This document shows positions 1 through 6,888 of a DNA stretch of 29,182 nt, one piece after another. Numbering within the stretch: the stretch's first letter is position 1; each line of letters starts with the position of its first letter. The stretch is from Saccharimonas sp963542675 (lineage in GTDB: Bacteria > Patescibacteriota > Saccharimonadia > Saccharimonadales > Saccharimonadaceae), in contig CAUTXC010000010.1 of the NCBI GenBank assembly GCA_963542675.1, positions 1-29,182 of the forward strand, written 5' to 3'. The notes beneath the pieces were generated by a model, which had not been told where the DNA came from, did not search any database, and saw nothing but the letters and a program-made list of their open reading frames with translations. Made by a program: the position numbers and the translations under genes.

Positions 1-1
1 C

Positions 2-1858
2 GTGCAGGTGGTGCCGAGCCCGTTTTGGCTGCAGTGCCAACTGGTGGCGATGGGGGCAAAGCCCATTAATAACATTGTGGATGCAACGAATTACGTGATG
101 CTCATGACGGCTCAGCCAACCCATGCTTATGATTACGATACACTCCGCGGCGGGCAGCTTGGCGCGCGTATGGCGCGGCAGGGCGAAACGCTGGCGCTAC
201 TGAATGGTAAGACAATTGAGCTGACACCAGATGATATTGTAATTGCCGACGGGCAAGGCCCGGTGGCCTTAGGTGGCATCATGGGCGGCAGCCGCACTGA
301 GGTATCAGCCACGACCACGACGATTGTGCTGGAGTGCGCTACCTTCGACATGTACGCAGTGCGCAAAATGGCCATGCGCCACGGCGTGTTTACTGATGCG
401 CTGGCCCGCTTTAACAAAGGCCAGTCACCCCTGCAGAATGCGGCTGTACTGAACCGGCTGATTGGTATGGTGGGCGGTGAGCAAGCCAGTGCGGTGGTGG
501 ATATACATAATGATAATATTTTTATCGAAAATCAATTGACTCAGCAAGCAATAAAACCAACCTTTATTCGAGAGCGTCTTGGCGATATACAACTAAATAA
601 CGACGATATAAGAAGAATGCTTGGTAACGTAGAAATTAAGACATCTACACATACACTACGGAGCAGTGTTGAGTTTGAGAATGAGGTTGGCGACATCCGC
701 TATGAACGCACAGAGTATCGAGATGAGGATGCGTTGTATGTCTCAATTCCTTTCTGGCGGACAGACCTGGAAACCAAAGAGGATATCGTTGAGGAAGTCG
801 GCCGGCTGCACGGCTTTGATGCTGTGCCACGCCAGCTGCCCATGCGCCGTATTCAGCCAGCGCGCAAGAACCCCCGCCGTGAACTGAGGCGCGTTGTGCG
901 CGAGGCACTGGCCAAGGCGGGTGCCAACGAAGTGCTGAGCTATAGCTTTGTGCACGAGCGTGTGCTCAAGGGTGCAGGCCAAGATCCAGCCCAGGCCTTC
1001 CAGCTGTCGAACGCCCTCAGCCCAGACCTCCAGTACTACCGCCTGAGTGTGCTGCCGAGTTTGCTGGATAAAGTTCACGCTAATATCAAGGCAGGGCACA
1101 GCGAATTTATGCTGTTCGAAATTGGCAAAGGCCACACCAAAGCACGAATGGGCGAGGACGGCCTGCCGGCGGAGCAGTCGCTTGTTGACCTTGTGTATAG
1201 CAGCAAAAAGCCACAGGCTGGTGCCGCCTTTTACCGGGTGCGGGCAACACTGGACCAGCTGGCGCATGATAGCGGTCTAACTCTCGTGTATACGCCAGTC
1301 GCAGCAGCTCAAGATGATCCAGTGTATGCACCCTTTGACATCAATCGCGCAGCCCACGTTTGGGCGGAGTGTAGTGGCGCAGCTGGTGGCAAGGCAGAGC
1401 GAACGCTCATTGGTGTGGTTGGAGAGCTGCGCCCAGCGGTGGTGAAGCATTTCAAGCTACCTGATTATACTGCAGCGGCATCACTTCGCCTTGATGTGAT
1501 GGAGCAGGTATGGCGTGATACGGTGGTGCACTACCAGCCAATGAGTCGCTACCCTACCACCGCCCGCGATATCTCAATCCAAACAAGCATAGAGGTTACC
1601 TATGATGAACTCATGCAAGCAGTCTCGAGCGCTATGACTCGGGCTAGCAAAACATATCCAGATGTGACGATTCGCGATCTCACGCCGCTGAGTATTTACA
1701 AAGCAACCCCTGATGCATCACATCAAACCACCACATTTCGCCTAACGCTATCGAGTAGCCAGGCAACGCTGAGTGCTGAGCGTGTCCGTTCGATCATCCG
1801 GACAGTGTTTGCACCTGAGCAGCATGTGCTGTTTCAGGGTGTGGACTTTGGTGAATGA
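2..1858 (+). CDS. pheT: Phenylalanine--tRNA ligase beta subunit (5' partial)
   Basis: The beta subunit of the alpha2-beta2 phenylalanyl-tRNA synthetase, which edits and binds tRNA while PheS charges Phe. The window begins inside the gene, so the N-terminal tRNA-binding/EMAP part is missing and 618 codons are visible. Seen in order: the B3/4 editing domain, with KPINNIVDATNYVM near residues 20-33 and HAYD near 41; a RFNKGQSPLQN segment near 136; the B5 domain (about 180-265) ending in EEVGRLHGFDAVP; the catalytic-like core (about 290-510); and a C-terminal FDX-ACB anticodon-binding domain (about 525-618, starting YPTTARDISI). The region around 501-660 is far more AT-rich than its flanks. The 3' end overlaps the convergent exporter gene by 25 bp. 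Identification is secure; the true start lies outside the window. Confidence 0.96.
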   Translation: MQVVPSPFWLQCQLVAMGAKPINNIVDATNYVMLMTAQPTHAYDYDTLRGGQLGARMARQGETLALLNGKTIELTPDDIVIADGQGPVALGGIMGGSRTEVSATTTTIVLECATFDMYAVRKMAMRHGVFTDALARFNKGQSPLQNAAVLNRLIGMVGGEQASAVVDIHNDNIFIENQLTQQAIKPTFIRERLGDIQLNNDDIRRMLGNVEIKTSTHTLRSSVEFENEVGDIRYERTEYRDEDALYVSIPFWRTDLETKEDIVEEVGRLHGFDAVPRQLPMRRIQPARKNPRRELRRVVREALAKAGANEVLSYSFVHERVLKGAGQDPAQAFQLSNALSPDLQYYRLSVLPSLLDKVHANIKAGHSEFMLFEIGKGHTKARMGEDGLPAEQSLVDLVYSSKKPQAGAAFYRVRATLDQLAHDSGLTLVYTPVAAAQDDPVYAPFDINRAAHVWAECSGAAGGKAERTLIGVVGELRPAVVKHFKLPDYTAAASLRLDVMEQVWRDTVVHYQPMSRYPTTARDISIQTSIEVTYDELMQAVSSAMTRASKTYPDVTIRDLTPLSIYKATPDASHQTTTFRLTLSSSQATLSAERVRSIIRTVFAPEQHVLFQGVDFGE

Positions 1859-3252
1859 GGTTGATGCAAGCGACGCTGTGGTAGGCGATTGCGCAGACGG
1901 AGGAAACTCCGCCGCGTGGGCCGACCAATCAATACGCCAAATGACGCACCAGCCGCAATGGCAATAGCGATGAGGACAGCGCGTACCAGCAGACCTGCCT
2001 CGCTTGAGCCAGTCGTCACGACGCCCATGAGCCCATTGTAGAGCGTGACGCCTGGTACAAGTGGAACAATTCCGGCATTGACAATGGCTAGGCTAGGCAT
2101 ATGCCACAAACGGGAAGCGGTTGTCGCAATAAAGCCAATCACTAAACCCGCTGCCGCACTGGCCGCAATAGCAGACATGCTCCAGCTAGTAATGGCGAGG
2201 TATATATCGTAGCCAAGCATGCCAGTTGCACCAGCTAGGATGATGCCGACTGGCTGAGTGTGGTTGCCGAGGGCAAAGGTGGCCGCAATAGCAGCTGCTC
2301 CAATGTACTGATACATCGTGCCAGTCAGCTGCAACTGATCGGGCGTGGCAACAAATTCAATCCCAAAACGCCGCGCTGTATACAGACCAATCATCACACC
2401 GATCACCACGCCCATTGTCATCATTGCCACTTTGAGTAGTCGACCCGTTGCCGTCACGTAATATTCGTCGATTGCATCCTGGAAGGCACCAACGATCATC
2501 ATCCCTGCCACCAAGAGCACGATACCGCTCACGGTTATGATGGTTGGGTTGATGATACCAAGAACATCGAGATAATGGTTGGTGGCAAGCCACGTGATAA
2601 TGGTTGCAACCAATGTAATAACGCTTGCCGCGATGATTTGAGTAAAGAACACAGGAAGAGCAATGCGATTTAAGCGGCCTAGCAGCCACATAATTGCCAC
2701 ACCCATCACAAAGGTGGCAAAAATCACTGGCAATGACGCCGTATAGAGCAGGGCCGAGCCAGCACTGAGCCCGCCGCCTGCCAGATAAATCACCCAGGGT
2801 GGATAGCGTCGCGGCTTGGCAAGGATGGCATCGAGCTCGCGCTCGGCAGCATCGAGAGTGAGCGCTCCCTCGGCAATAGTAGCGGCCAGGGTCTGGAGGC
2901 ATTGCATGTGTTGGTAGTTGATCTCGCGCGGTGGGATGGTGCGCAGAAGCGTCAGTGGTTCGTAATCGTTACCTCGATCTTGCGATAAAATAAGCTGCGA
3001 CGAAATAACGTCGATATGCACTTTGCGGGTGCAGTATGTGTCCGTAATACTGAGTGCCATATGAACGACATTTTGGGCTGGTGTGCCCATTGAAATGAGC
3101 TGATCGGCAATGCTCATCGCTAGGCGCAGGGCGCGCATATTGGGTGTGAGAGCACCATCAAGTTTCTCGACTGGTGCTGATTGCAGCGCAGTCGTGCCGC
3201 CAATAGCCAGGCGGGCAAGCAGAGGTGAAAATAAGGTATGGAGACGGTTCAT
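1834..3252 (-). CDS. ThrE-family threonine/serine exporter-like membrane protein
   Basis: A 472-residue polytopic membrane protein. It has a soluble N-terminal segment of about 170 residues (ThrE N-terminal/DUF1212 style, with AMSIADQLISMGTPAQNVVHMA near 45-66), followed by about ten hydrophobic segments with the glycine-rich helices typical of the ThrE family. Family members export threonine and serine or related small molecules across the cytoplasmic membrane; the substrate here cannot be read from sequence. Fused N- and C-terminal halves match the single-chain ThrE architecture rather than the split YjjP/YjjB form. The start at 3252 is supported by a TATACT -10 box 8 nt upstream and no Shine-Dalgarno, implying a leaderless mRNA. 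The last 25 bp are antisense to the end of pheT. Confidence 0.85.
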   Translation of the reverse strand: MNRLHTLFSPLLARLAIGGTTALQSAPVEKLDGALTPNMRALRLAMSIADQLISMGTPAQNVVHMALSITDTYCTRKVHIDVISSQLILSQDRGNDYEPLTLLRTIPPREINYQHMQCLQTLAATIAEGALTLDAAERELDAILAKPRRYPPWVIYLAGGGLSAGSALLYTASLPVIFATFVMGVAIMWLLGRLNRIALPVFFTQIIAASVITLVATIITWLATNHYLDVLGIINPTIITVSGIVLLVAGMMIVGAFQDAIDEYYVTATGRLLKVAMMTMGVVIGVMIGLYTARRFGIEFVATPDQLQLTGTMYQYIGAAAIAATFALGNHTQPVGIILAGATGMLGYDIYLAITSWSMSAIAASAAAGLVIGFIATTASRLWHMPSLAIVNAGIVPLVPGVTLYNGLMGVVTTGSSEAGLLVRAVLIAIAIAAGASFGVLIGRPTRRSFLRLRNRLPQRRLHQPHSPKSTP

Positions 3253-3260
3253 CGCTTTTT

Positions 3261-3266
3261 AGTATA
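3261..3266 (-). promoter_or_regulatory. -10 box of the ThrE-like gene
   Basis: TATACT on the minus strand, separated by 8 nt from the ATG at 3252. Transcription would start at or within a base or two of the start codon. Confidence 0.6.
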
Positions 3267-3439
3267 CTGAGAAAAATCGGCATTGCAAGAGGTGTGTTGG
3301 CCGACGGTTGTTCGCGAGGTGTTTCTGCGCAGCGCAAGGTGGTGATGAGTAATAGTGCTGGCGAAATAACTGCAGTGCAAACGAACCAGCATTTATCGAT
3401 GTGACCTCTGTTATCTAGCAGTCATACTGGCAAGTGTGC

Positions 3440-3445
3440 TATACT
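3440..3445 (+). promoter_or_regulatory. Extended -10 promoter of the FKBP-trxB unit
   Basis: TATACT preceded by TGC, giving the extended -10 form TGCTATACT that also precedes dnaE. It lies 36 nt before the ATG at 3482, so this is one of the few transcription units here with a conventional leader. Confidence 0.6.
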
Positions 3446-3481
3446 GGGCAAGATAGATTAGTCGATGAAATAAGAGGAGTT

Positions 3482-4171
3482 ATGGCAACAACCAAGACAC
3501 AACGCTGGATTATTATTGTTATTTTGGTCGCGACGGTTGTCGGGACGCTGGGGTCATTTGCGGCAATGATCCTTGCCTCGGAGAACTACAAGAATGACCA
3601 AGCCAAAGCGCAAAAGGCACAAGAAAAATACCAAAAGCTCATGAAGGACTACCAAGCCAAGACAGCTGCTCAAGCCCAAGAATTGTCAAGCAAATATTAC
3701 CCAACTTTTAGCCAATATACGAGCCAGGTTGGTGAGTTTGATCGGGATAGCGTGAAGGAGCTCTCTAGCGAAGATTTGGTAGTTGGTGATGGTGAGGAAA
3801 TCAAGGATAATACGGCATTTGCGGCCTACTACATTGGCTGGAACCCAAAAGGCAAGGTATTTGACCAATCTATCAAAGACGGCAAGCTTGATGCACCATT
3901 TGCCGTTGAGGGTGGGCTCAAGAGTGCGAGTGTCATCACTGGCTGGAAGGAGGGCATCAAGGGGATGCGCCTTGGTGGAGTGCGTGAGCTAACCATCCCC
4001 TCCGACAAAGCATACGGTGAGAAAGGCCAAGGCAATGACATTCCTGCCAATACACCACTGAAGTTCGTCGTGATGGCAGTGCCAAAGCCAGCTACGATCG
4101 ACACTTCAGAACTATTGAAGGCATACCAAGAAGGCCAAGGAGGGGGCAACTATGGACAACACTACCAATAA
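3482..4171 (+). CDS. Membrane-anchored FKBP-type peptidyl-prolyl isomerase
   Basis: A 229-residue protein predicted to catalyse cis-trans isomerisation of X-Pro bonds and assist folding outside the membrane. It has an uncleaved N-terminal anchor (about residues 9-31, WIIIVILVATVVGTLG), a charged Lys/Gln/Ala-rich coiled coil (about 35-70), then an FKBP domain (about 95-200). The FKBP signatures are VITGWKEGIKGMRLGG, IPSDKAYGEKG and IPANTPLKFVV; a Gly/Gln-rich tail follows. The ATG at 3482 follows a GAGGAG motif only 2 nt away, which is tight, but the next Met lies beyond the anchor and upstream starts fall near the promoter. The gene overlaps trxB by 20 bp, so the two are probably co-transcribed, pairing two extracytoplasmic or redox folding functions. 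Confidence 0.9.
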   Translation: MATTKTQRWIIIVILVATVVGTLGSFAAMILASENYKNDQAKAQKAQEKYQKLMKDYQAKTAAQAQELSSKYYPTFSQYTSQVGEFDRDSVKELSSEDLVVGDGEEIKDNTAFAAYYIGWNPKGKVFDQSIKDGKLDAPFAVEGGLKSASVITGWKEGIKGMRLGGVRELTIPSDKAYGEKGQGNDIPANTPLKFVVMAVPKPATIDTSELLKAYQEGQGGGNYGQHYQ

Positions 4172-5117
4172 CAATAAACCAACCCAGACACCAGTCTACG
4201 ACGTTGTCATGATTGGCGCGGGGCCAAGCGCTCTGGCTGCCGCGGTATATACGACGCGTGAGAGCCTGCAGACGGTATTGTATGAAAAAGCAGTGATTGG
4301 TGGTCTGGCAGCAATTACCGATAAGATCGATAACTACCCAGGTTTTGCTGATGGCGTAGCAGGCCTCGACCTCGCCGAGCAGCTGCAGCGCCAGGCAGAG
4401 CGCTTTGGGGCGCAGATTGAGCTGGGTGAGGTATCGAGCCTCCGCAAAGATGGCAATGATACGATTGTGACAGTCGATGGGCAGGACGTGCGTGCTCGTG
4501 CGGTATTGATTGCCACTGGCAGTGCATATAACAAGCTTGGTATCCCTGGTGAAGATGCATTGTATGGTCGCGGCGTACACTACTGTGCCACCTGCGACGG
4601 TGCGTTTTATAAAGGCAAGCGACTGGTGGTGATCGGTGGTGGCAACTCTGGCTTACAAGAAGCGATGTTCTTGACTCGCTTTGCGGAGCATATTGACCTC
4701 TTGGTGCGGAGCACGATCAAAGCGAGTGAGATCCTCCAGACCGACCTGCAGCCCTTTATCGAGCGAGGACAAATTAGCGTCCATCTCCATACCGAATCGA
4801 CTGAAATTATAGCAGAGGACGGCAAGGTAACTGGTGTTGCAGCTATCAGTAATGGCCAGCCAACTACCTTCGCCTGTGATGGGGTGTTTGTCTTTGTTGG
4901 CCTTAAGCCAAACACAGGCTTTTTGCAGGGTACGCCCGTCCAGCTCGATGAGCGAGGGCTGATTATCACCAATGAACATCTTGAGACGACAATGCCTGGT
5001 GTCTTTGCCAGTGGTGATGTGCGTAGTGGCGCAACGATGCAGATTGCTACAGCGGTGGGCGAAGGCGCGACGGCTGCTTTGAGTATCCGTGAGTATATTC
5101 AGCAGCACAAAGCATAG
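4152..5117 (+). CDS. trxB: Thioredoxin-disulfide reductase-like flavoprotein
   Basis: A 321-residue FAD-dependent pyridine nucleotide-disulfide oxidoreductase, expected to reduce thioredoxin or a related protein. Visible: an N-terminal FAD-binding GAGPSALAAA loop (about 22-31), GLAAITDKIDNYPGF, ATGSAYNKLGIPGE, the redox-active CATCDG motif (Cys145 and Cys148), a second dinucleotide fold GGGNSGLQEA, and a C-terminal FAD motif FASGDVRSGATMQIATAVGEG. The NADPH 2'-phosphate-binding motif, usually HRRDxFRA, reads VRSTIKAS, so cofactor preference may differ. An AAGGAGG ribosome binding site lies just upstream of the ATG, which sits inside the end of the FKBP gene. No thioredoxin gene is visible in the window. 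A strong hairpin terminator follows. Confidence 0.92.
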   Translation: MDNTTNNNKPTQTPVYDVVMIGAGPSALAAAVYTTRESLQTVLYEKAVIGGLAAITDKIDNYPGFADGVAGLDLAEQLQRQAERFGAQIELGEVSSLRKDGNDTIVTVDGQDVRARAVLIATGSAYNKLGIPGEDALYGRGVHYCATCDGAFYKGKRLVVIGGGNSGLQEAMFLTRFAEHIDLLVRSTIKASEILQTDLQPFIERGQISVHLHTESTEIIAEDGKVTGVAAISNGQPTTFACDGVFVFVGLKPNTGFLQGTPVQLDERGLIITNEHLETTMPGVFASGDVRSGATMQIATAVGEGATAALSIREYIQQHKA

Positions 5118-5457
5118 AATAGACAGTATTGGTGTGGGATAGCTAAGAGCCTAAATCTCAAAACTCAGCTCTTGAGTAACATCTCCTTTATATCTGATGA
5201 AGTAAAAATCAGTCGTCATGGCTGATTTTTTATTAGTATGAAGGCGAGGCCGATAGACCTAGAGAGGTTGCTTGTCAACTGCATTGAAGGGCTACTATCT
5301 GCTCTTTTTGATCGCCTTTTTCGATAAACCCTCTAAGCGCTTACCCGACTATTGCTCTTCTGTATTAAATTGGATAGTGGTAATATTCGTCCACAGAAAG
5401 GAACGGAGAGGCCTATCATCACCCAAATGAGACGTTAGTTGGATTCAGACAATATTC
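5118..5457. other. 340-bp gene-free interval between trxB and the glycerophosphodiesterase gene
   Basis: It contains the trxB terminator (5204-5231) and, before it, two mutually exclusive short pairings (AAGAGC 5145-5150 with GCTCTT 5168-5173, or CTCAA 5157-5161 with TTGAG 5172-5176). From about 5235 to 5457 I see no convincing gene, promoter or repeat on either strand; the only ORF is a 29-codon frame without a ribosome binding site. Confidence 0.6.
5204..5231 (+). terminator. Intrinsic terminator after trxB
   Basis: AAAAATCAGTC pairs with GGCTGATTTTT (11 bp including one G-T) around the loop GTCAT, ending in a run of T. The A-rich 5' arm would also give a T run on the minus strand, so it may serve both directions. 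Confidence 0.75.
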
Positions 5458-6153
5458 CTAATCTCTAAAGCGCTGCAGCTCAGCAAGAAACTTATCTGGA
5501 TAGTTGGTCACGACGCCGTCGATACCGCGCTCGGCAAGCTGCTGCAGGGCACCTGGGCGATTGACCGTATAGACGTAGGTAAAGAGATTCGACCGGCGTG
5601 CAATTTCTATCGCCAGTGGATGTGCATACAAGCGATGAAACCCTACTGCGGTGAAGTCGAGCTTTCGCTGATAGGCCAAGAATGCAAAGGGATTATTGCG
5701 GTGAAGTAGAGCAAGATTGGCCTGAGGCGCAAGCTGCCGAAATTGCCGAAGCTCGCGTACGGAGAATGACGAGAGTAGTACATTATCCCAATCATCTGGC
5801 GATGTAATGGAGCGGGTGAGGAGCTGATGCGTTGGCTCGGCGCTACCGTGCCCTTTGAGCTCAATATTGAGTATCACAACGCCCAAAAAACGGTCTAACA
5901 CTGCTGCGAGCGACGGGACAGGCTGCTCACTGGTGAGGGCCTGTAACTCGGTATATGTCAGATGGCTAATTGATTCATTTCGGTGGTGGGTACGGAGCAG
6001 GCGATTATCATGCGCAATCACAGGAACACCGTCGCGCGTCAATCGCACATCTAACTCAAGCATATCTACGCCCGCCGCGACACCCGCTGCCATAGCGTCG
6101 ATAGTGTTCTCTGGTGCGAGTCCAGCCGCACCGCGATGACCAATGATTAACAT
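5458..6153 (-). CDS. Glycerophosphodiester phosphodiesterase
   Basis: A 231-residue GDPD-family enzyme (GlpQ/UgpQ type), which hydrolyses glycerophosphodiesters to glycerol-3-phosphate and an alcohol. The fold is a TIM barrel with a GDPD insertion. Visible motifs: HRGAAGLAPENT with His6 and Arg7, ELDVRLTRDG with Glu33 and Asp35 (metal ligands), IAHD with His48, a conserved NIELKG strand near residue 97, and a C-terminal VYTVN...GIDGVVTNYPD segment. There is no signal peptide, so it is probably cytoplasmic, in keeping with recycling of host- or self-derived lipid head groups. The ATG at 6153 lies 9 nt after a TATAAT box and lacks a Shine-Dalgarno, so the mRNA is probably leaderless. It is divergent from ppa. 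Confidence 0.92.
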   Translation of the reverse strand: MLIIGHRGAAGLAPENTIDAMAAGVAAGVDMLELDVRLTRDGVPVIAHDNRLLRTHHRNESISHLTYTELQALTSEQPVPSLAAVLDRFLGVVILNIELKGHGSAEPTHQLLTRSITSPDDWDNVLLSSFSVRELRQFRQLAPQANLALLHRNNPFAFLAYQRKLDFTAVGFHRLYAHPLAIEIARRSNLFTYVYTVNRPGALQQLAERGIDGVVTNYPDKFLAELQRFRD

Positions 6154-6162
6154 GCTAGCAGT

Positions 6163-6168
6163 ATTATA
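6163..6168 (-). promoter_or_regulatory. -10 box of the glycerophosphodiesterase gene
   Basis: TATAAT on the minus strand, preceded by TGG (extended -10), 9 nt before the ATG at 6153. Confidence 0.65.
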
Positions 6169-6261
6169 CCATCAAATGGGTTGGCGATGAGGAAAATGTG
6201 CTGGCAGAGCAAAGTTGCACTGCCAGCACATCTTCTTTTGCTATTACCGAGCAGATTTTGC

Positions 6262-6267
6262 TAAAAT
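6262..6267 (+). promoter_or_regulatory. Extended -10 promoter of ppa
   Basis: TAAAAT preceded by TGC. The predicted start of transcription is near 6274, leaving a leader of about 27 nt that carries an AAAGGAG ribosome binding site at 6285-6291, 9 nt before the ATG. Confidence 0.55.
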
Positions 6268-6300
6268 AAAACAGATAGCAACAGAAAGGAGCTAATATAA

Positions 6301-6831
6301 ATGGCAGATTTTAATAAAATACTGACGCCTGGCGACGTTGACGCTGGCATTGTCAATGTGGTGGTAGAGATTCCGCAAGGAAGTTACCACAAGATTGAAT
6401 GGGATCGCGACCTCGCAGTGATGAAGCTCGACCGGGTCGAACCAGCAATCTTTGCCAAGCCAACCAACTATGGTTTTATTCCACAAACCCTAGATGAAGA
6501 TGGCGATGAGCTCGATGCGCTCATCATCACCGACCAACCACTAACGACTGGTGTCGTTTTGGAAGGCAAGGTGATTGGCGTGCTAGAGTTTGTAGACGAT
6601 AACGAGGTGGATGATAAGGTGATTGTCGTGCCAGCAGATAACCGCAACACAGGCGATGCAATCAACTCGCTCGAAGATCTTCCTGCTGCAACACTCAAGC
6701 AAATCGAGCACCACTTCAACCACTACAAAGACCTCAAGAAGCCTGGCACTACTGTCGTGAAAGGCTTCGGTGACACCGCGCGTGCCAAGGAGATTATTCA
6801 TGAATCTATTGCGCGTTGGAATGAACGCTAG
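6301..6831 (+). CDS. ppa: Inorganic pyrophosphatase (family I)
   Basis: A 176-residue soluble family I pyrophosphatase, which hydrolyses PPi to two phosphates with Mg2+ and so pulls nucleotide-polymerising and tRNA-charging reactions forward. Its length is normal for the prokaryotic family. Visible: VVVEIPQGSYHKIEWD, the active-site KPTNYGFIPQT, the signature DGDELDAL with its metal-binding aspartates, VVPADNRN, and the helix IEHHFNHYKDLK. It has a good Shine-Dalgarno (AAAGGAG, 9-nt spacing) and its own promoter, unlike most neighbouring first genes. A 16-bp perfect hairpin ends the gene and is shared with the convergent rel gene. Confidence 0.97.
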   Translation: MADFNKILTPGDVDAGIVNVVVEIPQGSYHKIEWDRDLAVMKLDRVEPAIFAKPTNYGFIPQTLDEDGDELDALIITDQPLTTGVVLEGKVIGVLEFVDDNEVDDKVIVVPADNRNTGDAINSLEDLPAATLKQIEHHFNHYKDLKKPGTTVVKGFGDTARAKEIIHESIARWNER

Positions 6832-6846
6832 ATAGCACGCTTAAGC

Positions 6847-6881
6847 AAATACAAAATACCCCACTGGGGTATTTTGTATTT
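6847..6881. terminator. Bidirectional terminator between ppa and rel
   Basis: A perfect 16-bp inverted repeat (AAATACAAAATACCCC at 6847-6862, complement at 6866-6881) with the 3-nt loop ACT. It lies between two convergent genes, and the AT-rich outer stem supplies T-rich 3' ends on both strands. Confidence 0.85.
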
Positions 6882-6888
6882 ATGATAG

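Noticed and set aside
1898..1911. CGGAG-GAAA-CTCCG hairpin soon after the pheT stop.
   Set aside because: It lies within the ThrE-like coding region and has no T run, so it is not a convincing pheT terminator.
3465..3473. Minimal frame ATG-AAA-TAA just before the FKBP ribosome binding site.
   Set aside because: Most likely chance; two codons give no evidence of function.
5238..5327. 29-residue ORF downstream of trxB.
   Set aside because: No ribosome binding site, no -10 box at leaderless distance, no recognisable features.
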